Shown here: positions 50,933 through 60,769 of the stretch, piece by piece
How positions within the stretch are numbered: the first letter of the stretch is position 1
Layout: each line of letters begins with the position of its first letter
Source: JAQWCH01 sp050952725
Lineage (GTDB): Bacteria > Bacillota_I > Bacilli_A > RFN20 > CAG-826
DNA length: 64,000 nucleotides
Assembly (NCBI GenBank): GCA_050952725.1
Contig: JBMNLN010000001.1
Span: 1,178,001-1,242,000 of the forward strand
Direction: 5' to 3'
Translations under genes and position numbers: made by a program
Notes under the pieces: model-generated
The model's database searches: none
What the model saw: the letters and a program-made list of their open reading frames with translations, nothing else
Told to the model about the DNA's origin: nothing

Positions 50933-53261
50933 GTTGTTTTTCTCCTAAATACTTGATTACATAAAGCCGGCTGCCAAAGTCGCTGTAGAAATAACTTTGC
51001 GGACCCACTCCAGTCCCTGACCATGAAGGATAAACCGCAAGTGCACCTTGATTGAGCGCTGCACCATCGAGGATGACTGCTTGTGGTTGATCCATCTTCA
51101 TCAATTCTTCAGCGCTGACCGTATCATTTAGATGCTGGATTAATTTACCATCTGGCTTCACCATTTTCGGTAACGCCATTTTGATTAAGCCGCCAAAATC
51201 CTGAATATTAGTATGATTGCTTTCGGCTTTGAGTTGATATTTTCCCGGCAATAATCCCCGCGTTTTAATTTTAATCGGCGCCGGGTTTAAATCGACAAGA
51301 CCGCTGAAGAAAAAGATCAATCCTTCTTTTTTATCCTGGCTCAACCATTGGTATGCACGACCTTGGTTAGTCCGAATCGCACTTAATTCACCATGGATAA
51401 AAATCTCGCGATGTTTTTTATAGAATTGATTGGCTTTAATGATGATTTTTTCTTCTAACGGAGTGAGTTCGCTCGGATCGAGTTCATAACCATAAGCACC
51501 GGTCATTGCCACCCGAATCCGCGTATCGAGAGGAATTCTTCTCCGCGTTTGATGATTGATCCTCGCACTAACATGAGCGGAGACGGCGGAAGGAGGATAG
51601 GCGAGGAGCAATCCATCTTGAATCGCTTGGCGTTCATAGCCATCCGTGCAATCAGAACTCCAAATTTGCGGGAAGTAAGAAAGAATACCTAAATCGAAGC
51701 GATTGCCTCCACTGGCGCATCCTTCAAATAAGACATGCGGGAAGCGCTCATTTAAAGTTTTCATCACCTTATAAAAACCGCGATAATATGCAAAGACGCA
51801 ATCCGATCGGGGCGGCAAGTCGCTCATCGGACGATTCCAGTCCCATTTGATATAGGAGATATCCGCAGAATTTAAAATCTTGGTCATCGTCTCGATAATG
51901 AAGTTTTGCACATACGTCTTGCCTAAATCTAAAATCAGTTGATGGCGGCCTAAGGTCAAAGGACGACTTCGATCGCCTAGGACCCATTCAGGATGTCTCC
52001 GATAGAGATCCGAGTCAGGATTGACCATCTCCATCTCCACCCAAAGACCAAAATCCAGACCGATTTTTTTGCATTGCTCAGCGAGTTTTTTTAAACCACC
52101 GGGAAGTTTCTTTAAATTGACTTCCCAATCACCAAGACCACTTGTATCACTATTGCGACGCCCAAACCAACCATCATCAAGGACGAAAGTTTCCGCTCCG
52201 AGTTTTTTCGCCGCTTTCATCATTTTCAGCAGGGATTTTTCATCGAAATTGAAATAGGTTCCCTCCCAGTTATTAAAGACAATGGGACGCTTTTTATAAG
52301 CAAAGAAGGGGGGAATTATATGGTTTTCAACAAAATGATGAAAATTGCGCCGAATGCCATTTAACCCCTCTTCACTGACGGTCAAAACTGCCCAGGGCGT
52401 TTGTAAATTCTCTTCTTGATTAAGAGGATAAAGAAAACCCTCGGGATTAATTCCCGTTTGGATTCTTAAAGTCGAACTCGGATTGACTTCGATTAGGGAA
52501 GCGTAGTCGCCGCTATAAACTAGGTTAACTCCTAAAGCAAAACCCGCATCGAGATTGCCACTTTCTTCTTGCAAAATAAAGTAGGGGTTATGGCGATTTG
52601 AACTTGTTCCCGCTTTCGAGTCGTGAATATAGATGCCGCTTTGAAGTTTTTGCTTCTGTAAATGGGCTTCACTCGCCCATCCTCCCGCAGTGTTAATCAG
52701 ATGGAAGTTTTGCGGAACTAAATCGAGATTAAAACTCAAAGCTTTGGTCACTTGCACTGGGGTAATCCCATGATTTTCAATAATGATATTGCGCGTGATT
52801 ATATTACATTCAAAAAAGATACCATATTGGAGAATCACAGTAATTCCCGTTACCGTATCATGAGTGAAAACGCGCAAAGTAGTATCGACCCCATGCGGGG
52901 TGGGAAGATCATTATCAAGGGTGACATCCCCATCAATTTCATGTTTCACATATTTTAAATCTAGATATTTCTCGGCTGAAGTAAGAATCTCAAGACTTGA
53001 ACTGCGATAATCCCCCTTGCTAGAAGTGGCAATTTCTAAAGGATAATCATGAAGGCTTAACAATGGGTTTTTCGCCTCATCATAGACAAGGGAGGTACCA
53101 AGTGGATAGTTAGGTGGAATAATAAAAATATCCTCCGAAAAAGGCGGTTCAATTCGTCCGCCGTAGTAACAATGTCGCAGATGATCAAACTCATCGCGAG
53201 CAAAAATATAAGTGGTGTTTTGGGTTTGTAATACGAAGAGACGACCATTGATGGTAACCAT
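50925..53261 (-). CDS. GH36 alpha-galactosidase (copy 2)
   Basis: 778 residues without signal peptide. Canonical nucleophile motif IKWDWNR (Asp474) and acid/base motif SSDCTD (Asp537), plus VLDDGWFGRR and GCASGGNRFDLG. This copy keeps the standard KWD, unlike the KLD of copy 1. It should free galactose from alpha-galactosides in the cytoplasm and hand it to GalM, GalK and GalT encoded downstream. GAGGTG lies 6 bases before the ATG. It is divergent from the GH2 gene over a 79-base region that contains a palindrome. Confidence 0.92.
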   Translation of the reverse strand: MVTINGRLFVLQTQNTTYIFARDEFDHLRHCYYGGRIEPPFSEDIFIIPPNYPLGTSLVYDEAKNPLLSLHDYPLEIATSSKGDYRSSSLEILTSAEKYLDLKYVKHEIDGDVTLDNDLPTPHGVDTTLRVFTHDTVTGITVILQYGIFFECNIITRNIIIENHGITPVQVTKALSFNLDLVPQNFHLINTAGGWASEAHLQKQKLQSGIYIHDSKAGTSSNRHNPYFILQEESGNLDAGFALGVNLVYSGDYASLIEVNPSSTLRIQTGINPEGFLYPLNQEENLQTPWAVLTVSEEGLNGIRRNFHHFVENHIIPPFFAYKKRPIVFNNWEGTYFNFDEKSLLKMMKAAKKLGAETFVLDDGWFGRRNSDTSGLGDWEVNLKKLPGGLKKLAEQCKKIGLDFGLWVEMEMVNPDSDLYRRHPEWVLGDRSRPLTLGRHQLILDLGKTYVQNFIIETMTKILNSADISYIKWDWNRPMSDLPPRSDCVFAYYRGFYKVMKTLNERFPHVLFEGCASGGNRFDLGILSYFPQIWSSDCTDGYERQAIQDGLLLAYPPSAVSAHVSARINHQTRRRIPLDTRIRVAMTGAYGYELDPSELTPLEEKIIIKANQFYKKHREIFIHGELSAIRTNQGRAYQWLSQDKKEGLIFFFSGLVDLNPAPIKIKTRGLLPGKYQLKAESNHTNIQDFGGLIKMALPKMVKPDGKLIQHLNDTVSAEELMKMDQPQAVILDGAALNQGALAVYPSWSGTGVGPQSYFYSDFGSRLYVIKYLGEKQHD

Positions 53262-53280
53262 ATCTGCACCTCGAACTTCT

Positions 53281-53295
53281 GCGATAAAATATCGC
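53281..53295. promoter_or_regulatory. Palindrome in the divergent GH36/GH2 promoter region
   Basis: GCGATA-AAA-TATCGC is a perfect 6-bp inverted repeat with a 3-base centre, midway between the two divergent start codons. It is a likely operator that could control both sides. Confidence 0.4.
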
Positions 53296-53340
53296 TCATA
53301 GTAACATTATATGTTAAAATTACTTTCGGTAGGATGAAAA

Positions 53341-55680
53341 ATGAAGCAATCACTGAATCATAATTGGGATTTTCGTCTTGATTACCAAGAAACCTATTTA
53401 CATTGTTGGCCCCAAGATAGTCAAACAGTCCATCTTCCGCATAATGCTACGCTTTTACCCACTAATTATTTTAGTGAGGAAAGCTATCAGGGAACCTATA
53501 CCTATCGACGTATATTCGATGTGGAAAACTACATGGATAATATGCGTTATTTTTTGCATTTCGCGGGTGTAATGGTCAAATTTAATGTCTATCTTAACGG
53601 TGAATTTTGCGGTCACTTTGCCAAGCCTTATCTGCCTGTGGAAATTGAAGTCGGACATCTTTTAAAACCCGCGGGCAATGTTCTAATCGTGGTCGTAGAT
53701 GGGAAGGAAGATGCGACCATTCCTCCTTTTGGCGGGGCGGCTGATTATATCGGTTTTTCAGGAATCTACCGCGATGTTTTCTTACTCGCCTGTCCTCGTG
53801 CTTTTTTAAAAACTGTGCACGTCTTTGGAAAAGTTAACGGAGAGATCATCATCAAGACGGAGATTGAGGCTTTGACCGAGGAAGTGGGCAGTTTAACTTA
53901 TCGCCTGTTTAATCAGGAAGGAAAGCGGTTAATCGAAAGTAAGGAACCGAACTTCAAAATTGAAAGCCCACACTTATGGAGTATCGATGATCCATATCTG
54001 CACACTTTGGAGGTGGAATTACTCACTAGGCATGGTTCCCACAAAAAAAAGGTGCGCTTTGGTTTCCGCGAAGTTGCCTTTAAAAAAGAGGGTTTCTTTC
54101 TCAATGGGAAGAAGATTAAACTCATCGGATTGAACCGCCATCAATCCTATGCGCATATTGGCTATGGAGCCAGTGCCGATTTACAACGTCATGATGCCTA
54201 CATTTTAAAACGAGAACTCGGTTTAAATGCGGTACGGAGCTCGCATTATCCCCAAAGCCCACACTTTCTCGATGCTTGTGATGAACTAGGGTTACTGGTG
54301 GTCAATGAAGTTCCTGGATGGCAACACATTTCGCAAGATCTGCTTTGGCGAAAACGCCATTTAGAAAATGTCGCGGAGATGGTCACGCGCGATTTTAATC
54401 ATCCGTCCATCATTCTCAATGGGGTGAGAATTAACGAAAGTGGTGATGACCATGAACTTTATGCGGCTTCCAATGAAATTGCGCACAGGCTTGATCCCAC
54501 CCGTCCTACCACAGGGGTGAGAAATTTCTATGGTTCAGAGCTTCTCGAAGACGTCTATGCTTATAACGACTTCATCCATAGCGGGAATAATCGTGGGCTC
54601 GATCAACCTAACCGCGTTTTGAAAAAGAAGGCATATAAAAATGCGCCTTATCTAGTTACCGAGAGTAACGGACATATGTTCCCGACCAAACCCTATGATA
54701 ATCCTTTACATCGCCTCGACCATGTCAAGCGTCATCTTGCCGTACTTAACGCATTAAGGGGAAACAAGCGGATTGCTGGAGGCTTTTCTTGGTGCTTTGT
54801 CGATTATCAAACCCATGCGGATTTTGGTTCAGGTGATCACATTTGCTATCATGGGGTCTATGACATCTACCGCCAACCGAAACCAGCCGCTAGTGTCTAT
54901 CGGGCCGAACTTCTTCAGGAACCAGTTTTAGAAGTAATCTCGCCGATGGATATCGGGGATTATCCCGCGAGTTTTTTGGGGAAAACAATGGTGCTGACCA
55001 ATCTCGATTATGTAGAATTCTTTAAAAACGATGAGTTTGTCGGTAAGTTTTATCCCGATAAGAAGCCCTATCCTCATCTTGAGCATCCGCCAATTATCAT
55101 CGATAATTATGTCTCCGAAGCGATTTTAAGGGATGAACGCTTCCGACTTCGCCACCGGAAGAAAATTAGGACTGTTCTCGCTTATGCATCCCTCCATGGA
55201 CTCAACCGCTTAAAACTCCGACATTATTTCACGATTGGCTGGCTCATGTTTCGCTATCGCCTCAAGTTCCAAGATTTGTTTGATTTATGGGGGGCTCATA
55301 TCTCAGGTTGGGGAAAAGGTCGTACGATTTATAAATTTGTCGGCTATCGCGATGGAAAAGTTGTTCTTACCAAAGAAAAAGGTCCCAAGAATCACTTCTC
55401 CTTAAAAGCCGAAGTTCTCACTTCTTCTTTTAAACGCAAAGACACCTTAATCGTTAAAGTCGCCTTGGTCGATGAATTTGGCGACCGTGCCCTTTATTCA
55501 GCCGAGGCTCTTTTGGTGACGGTGAATGAAGGATGGAGTTTAGAAAGAAAATCCCCACTTTCTTTACATGCCGGTGGGACCACTCTCTACCTCCGTCAAA
55601 CTGACAAAAAACAAGAAGATTATCAAATTAACATCTCCAGTCCTTACTATGGAGAAATCACACTCAAAGGAAAAATTTAA
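53341..55680 (+). CDS. GH2 family glycoside hydrolase (beta-galactosidase type)
   Basis: 779 residues without signal peptide. An N-terminal sugar-binding domain (1-180), an Ig-like domain, then the barrel with GVRINESGDD (acid/base Glu366) and VTESNGHMFPT (nucleophile Glu441). The WGVRINES type motif is typical of one GH2 subgroup with no fixed specificity; beta-galactosidase is likely given the gal genes opposite, but beta-glucuronidase or mannosidase remain possible. C-terminal to about 520 the protein has an unusual His/Lys-rich helical segment and a beta domain. TAGGA lies before the ATG. The NYN protein gene begins 3 bases after its stop. Confidence 0.87.
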   Translation: MKQSLNHNWDFRLDYQETYLHCWPQDSQTVHLPHNATLLPTNYFSEESYQGTYTYRRIFDVENYMDNMRYFLHFAGVMVKFNVYLNGEFCGHFAKPYLPVEIEVGHLLKPAGNVLIVVVDGKEDATIPPFGGAADYIGFSGIYRDVFLLACPRAFLKTVHVFGKVNGEIIIKTEIEALTEEVGSLTYRLFNQEGKRLIESKEPNFKIESPHLWSIDDPYLHTLEVELLTRHGSHKKKVRFGFREVAFKKEGFFLNGKKIKLIGLNRHQSYAHIGYGASADLQRHDAYILKRELGLNAVRSSHYPQSPHFLDACDELGLLVVNEVPGWQHISQDLLWRKRHLENVAEMVTRDFNHPSIILNGVRINESGDDHELYAASNEIAHRLDPTRPTTGVRNFYGSELLEDVYAYNDFIHSGNNRGLDQPNRVLKKKAYKNAPYLVTESNGHMFPTKPYDNPLHRLDHVKRHLAVLNALRGNKRIAGGFSWCFVDYQTHADFGSGDHICYHGVYDIYRQPKPAASVYRAELLQEPVLEVISPMDIGDYPASFLGKTMVLTNLDYVEFFKNDEFVGKFYPDKKPYPHLEHPPIIIDNYVSEAILRDERFRLRHRKKIRTVLAYASLHGLNRLKLRHYFTIGWLMFRYRLKFQDLFDLWGAHISGWGKGRTIYKFVGYRDGKVVLTKEKGPKNHFSLKAEVLTSSFKRKDTLIVKVALVDEFGDRALYSAEALLVTVNEGWSLERKSPLSLHAGGTTLYLRQTDKKQEDYQINISSPYYGEITLKGKI

Positions 55681-55683
55681 CAC

Positions 55684-56424
55684 ATGTCAACTTTTAATAA
55701 CAACAACGAAAAAAACGTCGCAATCTTAATTGATGCGGAAAACATCTCCCCGGATTACATCTCCTTAATCATGGATGAGGCAAACCGCCAGGGGAATATC
55801 GCCTATAAAAATATCTACGGGGATTGGTCGGTTAATCGCCTCAATAAATGGAAGGATAAATCCATCGAGTATTCATTGACTCAAATTCAACAATATTCCG
55901 TGGTCAGCGGCAAAAACACCAGTGATTTCGCACTGGTAATCGATGCGATGGATATTCTATATCGCGATAAAATCAATTGCTTTATCCTCGTCAGTTCTGA
56001 TTCAGACTTTATCCGGCTCGTCAACCGCCTTCGTCAAGGCGGAGCTTTAGTTGTCGGGATGGGCGAATCCAAAACTCCCCGTTCTTTAACTAACGCCTGT
56101 CATTCCTTCGTCTATCTCGATAAGATTTCGAAATCAAAAACCAAGACCAAACGCAGCCAACCTAAAACAAAGAAGAATCAGACTTCGGAGATGGCCACCA
56201 AGGAAGAAATCATTGAAAATGTCAAAGATATCATCTCCTCTATCGCTGATGAAAGCGGTTGGGCCTATTGGTCAAACACCAATAATTTACTGATGAAAAA
56301 ACAACCCTCTTTCGATCCGCGCAACTACGGTTTTAACGGGAAGGGACTGGCTTTCTTTATGGAAAATGGTTTTGAAACCAAAAAGAGCGGTCTCGATGTT
56401 TTTATCAAGTTTAAAGACGAATAA
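55684..56424 (+). CDS. NYN (LabA/DUF88) nuclease-like protein with OST-HTH/LOTUS domain
   Basis: 246 residues. The NYN domain (about 10-145) has the acidic PIN-like sites VAILIDAENIS, FALVIDAMDIL and VSSDSDFIRL. A basic linker (KSKTKTKRSQPKTKK) leads to a C-terminal OST-HTH/LOTUS fold (about 180-245, RNYGFNGKGLAFFMENGFE), thought to bind RNA. Related two-domain proteins occur widely in bacteria and are suspected RNA nucleases; the biological role is not settled. It begins 3 bases after the GH2 stop, so it is cotranscribed with an unrelated sugar enzyme. A strong terminator follows. Confidence 0.88.
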   Translation: MSTFNNNNEKNVAILIDAENISPDYISLIMDEANRQGNIAYKNIYGDWSVNRLNKWKDKSIEYSLTQIQQYSVVSGKNTSDFALVIDAMDILYRDKINCFILVSSDSDFIRLVNRLRQGGALVVGMGESKTPRSLTNACHSFVYLDKISKSKTKTKRSQPKTKKNQTSEMATKEEIIENVKDIISSIADESGWAYWSNTNNLLMKKQPSFDPRNYGFNGKGLAFFMENGFETKKSGLDVFIKFKDE

Positions 56425-56443
56425 AATAGTGCTATTTTAAAGC

Positions 56444-56472
56444 AAAAGAGTAGCAAAACGCTACTCTTTTTT
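56444..56472. terminator. Bidirectional terminator after the NYN gene
   Basis: AAAAGAGTAGC (56444-56454) pairs with GCTACTCTTTT (56460-56470) plus further T; also usable on the minus strand. Confidence 0.9.
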
Positions 56473-56490
56473 CTATTGAAGAACAATTCT

Positions 56491-58062
56491 TTATTTGTTG
56501 AATTTATGATGGGGACCAACGTCTCCGGCTTCGATATCAGCCCGCATTTTTTCATAAACCGCTTCATCGATATGGTAAGAGCGTTTGATATAGATGAAAG
56601 CGATGACATAAAGAATAATCGGCAGGACCGTCATTCCTGAAATCAAAGCGATTCGCGCTGTCATAATGTTGGGCGCACTTAAGATGGCGTCGTTCATCTG
56701 ATTGATTAAGATGAGTTTTTCCGCCTCTTGTACGGCTGGATCAAGATTCATCTCCATCAATTTATTCATATCAACTTCAAGACCAGCAATCGTTTTAGTA
56801 ATCGCTAAAACCCCGCCGATAATCAGCACGCCATAAACGACGAGTTGCTGGATAGAACTGGAAATCTTGGCCGCAAAAGGCCGCGCGGAATAAATAATTG
56901 ATTCATTTCTTTCCCCTGTCGTCCATTCATTGTACTCAATCGTGTTGGTAATCATAATCAGTAACGCCATATAAAAGACCGATCCAGCAAAGTTGGAAAG
57001 ACCGACAAAGACGCACATTAAAATCACACTTGGTCGGTCGCCGGTTAAAGCGGGAATAAAGCCAGTAAAGAAAAGTCCGACATTCATCGCGATCAGTACT
57101 AAAAAGGAAAGATCGCGGGTTTTGATGATTTTGAGATATTTATAGATAAATGGATACGCGACGTTACCTAAAAGCGAACCAATCGCCATTGCGACAATCA
57201 CTGTCGACATATGCATTCCGCCCGTACTGTAATCAAAAGCAAACCAAAAATAGTTTAGACCAATTCCGTTTAAGAGAGCTCCACCCAAATAGTAAAGGGT
57301 AATCGCCACCATCATCACCCAAAGTTGTTTGTTTTTCCAAATGACGAGGAACATCTCCTTCATGGAGATTTTTTCTGCGACTAGTTCTTTTTCTGGGCGT
57401 TTCCGTTCCTTGCAGACGAACACGAGAATGATTTGACTAAGCAAGAAGACGGAAGCAACCACAAAGCCAATATAGCGGAAGGCAACAATCGCTTGGCCAG
57501 AAATCAAACCAGGAACTAAACCGCCGACGATAAAGGCCCCAAGCGCCGCGCCAATACTGACTAACGTTGTCAATTGTGTCCTTTCCTTCTCATCACTTGA
57601 TAAGGAGGGAAGCATCGACCAATAGGCGATATCGTTCATCGTAAAGGTGATTTCCCAAAGGAGATATAATCCCCCGAATACGACCACATACCACCAACCG
57701 AATTGATCGACAAGGGGGAGAATCGAGAAAAGCAAAGCCAGGGTAATCGCGCTTCCAATCGCCCCGATTAAAATCCATGGTTTATATTTCCCCATTTTCC
57801 AATGGGTGTTTTCGATGATGCGCCCAAGCATTGGATCATTGATGCCATCCCAAAGACGATAGATGATAATGATGATGGTAATCGCTAGATAACGCGGACC
57901 ATACCCCCCTGGAGAAGCATCGTTTAAGGTGTACTGAATAAAGATCATCAAGAACAAGGACACCAAAGTGTAGAGCATGTCGCGACCAATTCCAGTCGCT
58001 GGATAAGTCCACTTCGTTAGTCGTGGAACCTTATCACCTTCAAAAGTTGTCGAAATACGCAT
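56491..58062 (-). CDS. GPH family sugar:cation symporter
   Basis: 523 residues with 12 membrane helices. The N-terminal half carries the family features YRLWDGINDPMLG (conserved Asp residues) and KMGKYKPWILIG, and the second loop TFTMNDIAYWSMLPSLSSD. It belongs to the glycoside-pentoside-hexuronide transporters (MelB, LacS, XylP). It would import galactosides or the products of surface hydrolases with Na+ or H+. Immediately downstream of a sugar-linked locus, it is the only sugar permease seen in the window. Confidence 0.88.
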   Translation of the reverse strand: MRISTTFEGDKVPRLTKWTYPATGIGRDMLYTLVSLFLMIFIQYTLNDASPGGYGPRYLAITIIIIIYRLWDGINDPMLGRIIENTHWKMGKYKPWILIGAIGSAITLALLFSILPLVDQFGWWYVVVFGGLYLLWEITFTMNDIAYWSMLPSLSSDEKERTQLTTLVSIGAALGAFIVGGLVPGLISGQAIVAFRYIGFVVASVFLLSQIILVFVCKERKRPEKELVAEKISMKEMFLVIWKNKQLWVMMVAITLYYLGGALLNGIGLNYFWFAFDYSTGGMHMSTVIVAMAIGSLLGNVAYPFIYKYLKIIKTRDLSFLVLIAMNVGLFFTGFIPALTGDRPSVILMCVFVGLSNFAGSVFYMALLIMITNTIEYNEWTTGERNESIIYSARPFAAKISSSIQQLVVYGVLIIGGVLAITKTIAGLEVDMNKLMEMNLDPAVQEAEKLILINQMNDAILSAPNIMTARIALISGMTVLPIILYVIAFIYIKRSYHIDEAVYEKMRADIEAGDVGPHHKFNK

Positions 58063-58080
58063 AAATATTCCCTTTCTCTT

Positions 58081-59301
58081 TTATTTTGAAATTGTCGCGA
58101 CCATCGCGAACAATCTTTGGAAATCGGTTTTGGTTAAAATCACTGATGTCGGATATAAGGGATAGGCTTCACGATAAGCCCGTTTGACCATAATCGGCAA
58201 ATCTTTTTTCTTTAAAACCTGTTTAATTTGGGTTGGGATTTGCATCGTTTTGTTTAAATCTTCAATCCATTTAATAAATGCTTTCGTCTTCGCTTCGCGG
58301 GTTGCACTCGGATCGAGCAACTCGATTTCATCGCAGAGTTCAGCCAATCGTTTATATGCTCTTTTTCCATAATACTTCAAGACATGTGGCATAATCACTG
58401 CATTAGCTAATCCGTGCGGTACATCATAAAAACCACCAAAGGTATGGGCGAGCGCATGAATATTACCAACATAACCACGAGTAAACGCTAGACCCGCTTG
58501 ATAAGCGGCAACTTGCATGTTTTCCCGGGCCTGTAAATCATGGGGATTTTGATAACATTGCAGGAGATTTTCATCGATTAAACGCACTGCGTATCGCGCG
58601 GCTTTTCTCGATTGGCGAATTTGAAAACGGTTCGTATAAGCTTCCACCGCATGGGTCAAAGCATCCATTCCCGTGGTGCTCGTCCACTGCGGCGGTAAAC
58701 CGACGAGTAACTCCGGGTCTAAGACCGCATAATCCGGGATGAGTTTGGGATCGGATATCGGATATTTTTCTTGCGTTTCTTTGTCGACAATGACCGCAGC
58801 AATCGTAACTTCCGAACCAGTCCCAGCAGTGGTTGGAACCGCGATGAGCAAAGGAAGTTTTTTTCTAACCTTTAAAAGCCCCTTCATCTTTTTAACTGAC
58901 TTTTTCGGGTTGGTGGCTCGCGCTCCAATCATCTTGGCACAATCAAGCGGAGAACCGCCTCCAAAAGCGATAATCGCTTCAGCCCCAATCCGCTTAAAAA
59001 TTTCGAGTCCTTCTTCGACATTGTCAATTGTCGGATTGGCGACGGTACCTGAATAAATTTCAAAGATGATCTTTTCTTTTTGTAGTCCTGCAAGCAAAGG
59101 GGTTAAAAGTCCCAATGAAAAAAGCGTTTGATCGGTAACTATTAAAACGCATTTTTTCTTGTTTTCCAAAAGAATTGCTGAAATATCTTGAATCGTCCCT
59201 ACCCCTTTAAGTACTTTGGGTTCGCGAAAAGGGAGAAAAAAAGCGGCGAGATAAAAAATACCTTGATAAACTCTTCCACCTAACGCATGTATTATGCTCA
59301 T
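58081..59301 (-). CDS. Iron-containing alcohol dehydrogenase
   Basis: 406 residues. ATG 59301 is chosen because GAGG lies 9 bases upstream; the frame is open further. Motifs: GGGSPLDCAKM (NAD-binding), TAGTGSEVT, DALTHAVEAY and the metal-site region GNIHALAHTFGGFYDVPHG, whose His residues bind iron. This is a full group III alcohol dehydrogenase, probably acting in fermentation on aldehydes or diols. The GPH symporter is the next gene on the same strand, 18 bases on. The substrate is unknown. Confidence 0.9.
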   Translation of the reverse strand: MSIIHALGGRVYQGIFYLAAFFLPFREPKVLKGVGTIQDISAILLENKKKCVLIVTDQTLFSLGLLTPLLAGLQKEKIIFEIYSGTVANPTIDNVEEGLEIFKRIGAEAIIAFGGGSPLDCAKMIGARATNPKKSVKKMKGLLKVRKKLPLLIAVPTTAGTGSEVTIAAVIVDKETQEKYPISDPKLIPDYAVLDPELLVGLPPQWTSTTGMDALTHAVEAYTNRFQIRQSRKAARYAVRLIDENLLQCYQNPHDLQARENMQVAAYQAGLAFTRGYVGNIHALAHTFGGFYDVPHGLANAVIMPHVLKYYGKRAYKRLAELCDEIELLDPSATREAKTKAFIKWIEDLNKTMQIPTQIKQVLKKKDLPIMVKRAYREAYPLYPTSVILTKTDFQRLFAMVATISK

Positions 59302-59422
59302 ATTATAAACCTCGTTGGTTATGCTTACATTATAAGTCTTTGTCAACCATTCTCAAAGGCATTTAACCCGAAAGAAAAAGTAGTGATTAAATTCATCGCT
59401 ACTTTCCTATTTTCAGATATTT

Positions 59423-60307
59423 TTAATCTTCGAAATGCTCGGCGACTGGTTCTTCATCCGCAAGAGATTCTTCAGTTGCAGGTGCTTCGACCACATCTTC
59501 TTGAACACTTTCAACAGGCTTTTCTTCATGACCTGAAGTTTCTTCAATTTCGGGCGCTTCAGCACAGGGGGCGCTTCCTTCGGCAACGGGAATAAAGGGT
59601 AAATCCATCTTTTTGACAATTGCAATCAGATAGAAGATAGCTAAACCGAGAAAGACCAACCCGAAAATCCACTCCAACCAAGTCCCCACTGCCACTTGTG
59701 GATTACCGCCCGCGGCCACCAAACGACCGACCATGAAAAATGGGTAGCCCGCAAAAGAGGTAAGCAAGAGAATGGCAAGGATTAAGTAATCACCAATTAA
59801 AATCGCCAATAATAACAATAAGCCATTATAAATCGCGACTTCTGGCCCATCGACTAATAGGAAAAATGCCAGGAAAACAAAAAGTGGCACGTAGGCAATC
59901 ATTCTTCTTCGAATCACCAATTCAGGTAAACCACGTTCCTTGATAGTAAAGATAAAGAGAACCACCAACCAGGCGACCGCCAGTAACGCAATAAAACAAA
60001 CCCACATCCCTAAAGCTTGAAAATCAGCATAGCCCCCAAGGATTGAGCGAGGAAACTCGACCGCATCAGGTAGCAAGGTTAAAATTAGAATTGTCAGCGC
60101 TAATAATGGTTGTTTATTTCGCTGAGCGATAATTGCCGCAGCTGCAAATCCTGAAAAGACAACCACAATGCCAAACCGACTCAGAAATAAGCCAAAACTT
60201 TCAAATTGGGAAGCCATTACAATGCCATTGACTAAAAGTAAAAGACCGTAAAGTGCAGAAATTAAAATTGCAGTAATAAGCACGGTTAAGTCAAGATGTT
60301 TTTTCAT
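59423..60307 (-). CDS. Multi-helix membrane protein with an acidic cytoplasmic tail
   Basis: 294 residues. About seven to eight membrane helices fill residues 1-230; the last 60 residues are highly acidic (Glu/Ala/Pro-rich, many VEE and EEP). The tail looks like that of NusA in being low-complexity and acidic. No family is recognised. It stands alone upstream of the alcohol dehydrogenase, with a 121-base gap. Function unknown. Confidence 0.7.
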   Translation of the reverse strand: MKKHLDLTVLITAILISALYGLLLLVNGIVMASQFESFGLFLSRFGIVVVFSGFAAAAIIAQRNKQPLLALTILILTLLPDAVEFPRSILGGYADFQALGMWVCFIALLAVAWLVVLFIFTIKERGLPELVIRRRMIAYVPLFVFLAFFLLVDGPEVAIYNGLLLLLAILIGDYLILAILLLTSFAGYPFFMVGRLVAAGGNPQVAVGTWLEWIFGLVFLGLAIFYLIAIVKKMDLPFIPVAEGSAPCAEAPEIEETSGHEEKPVESVQEDVVEAPATEESLADEEPVAEHFED

Positions 60308-60451
60308 GAGATTGAATCCCCCTACACATAATTAAATATCGCATTTTTAAAGCAATTAGACAACTAAATTAAGATAACTTAATCCACCGTGTGGTTAAAA
60401 GTTGAAAAAGTCATCAATTGATATAAAATTGAAAATGAAGGGGAGGTTCTT

Positions 60452-60676
60452 ATGGGAAAGTCAGATAAATCACGTCTTGTTTCTTTGCTGCTTTGTTACT
60501 TTGTCGGGGTGCTCGGGATTCACCGTTTCTATGTTGGGAAAACTGGCACAGGTATTCTTTGGTTACTAACTGGAGGCTTGTTCGGAATCGGTGCATTAAT
60601 CGATTTAATCATGATTGCAGTCGGTAATTTCACCGATAACGAAGGGCGAAAAGTCAGCGATTGGCAAATGGACTAA
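60452..60676 (+). CDS. TM2 domain protein
   Basis: 74 residues with two helices. GIHRFYVGKTGTGILWLLTG and GIGALIDLIMIAVG are typical of the TM2 domain, in which the DRF-type motif is here HRF. GGGGAGG lies 7 bases before the ATG and a terminator follows, so it is transcribed alone. The domain is common in small bacterial membrane proteins with unknown role. Confidence 0.9.
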   Translation: MGKSDKSRLVSLLLCYFVGVLGIHRFYVGKTGTGILWLLTGGLFGIGALIDLIMIAVGNFTDNEGRKVSDWQMD

Positions 60677-60697
60677 ATGATTTTGTTGCATTCAATC

Positions 60698-60721
60698 AAA
60701 TTCAGGACATCCTGAATTTTT
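60698..60721 (+). terminator. Terminator of the TM2 gene
   Basis: AAATTCAGGA (60698-60707) pairs with TCCTGAATTT (60710-60719), then T-run. Confidence 0.85.
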
Positions 60722-60769
60722 GAATTTTTATAGGTGTTTTGCAGTGTATTTCACGCAAATTCGATAGTT

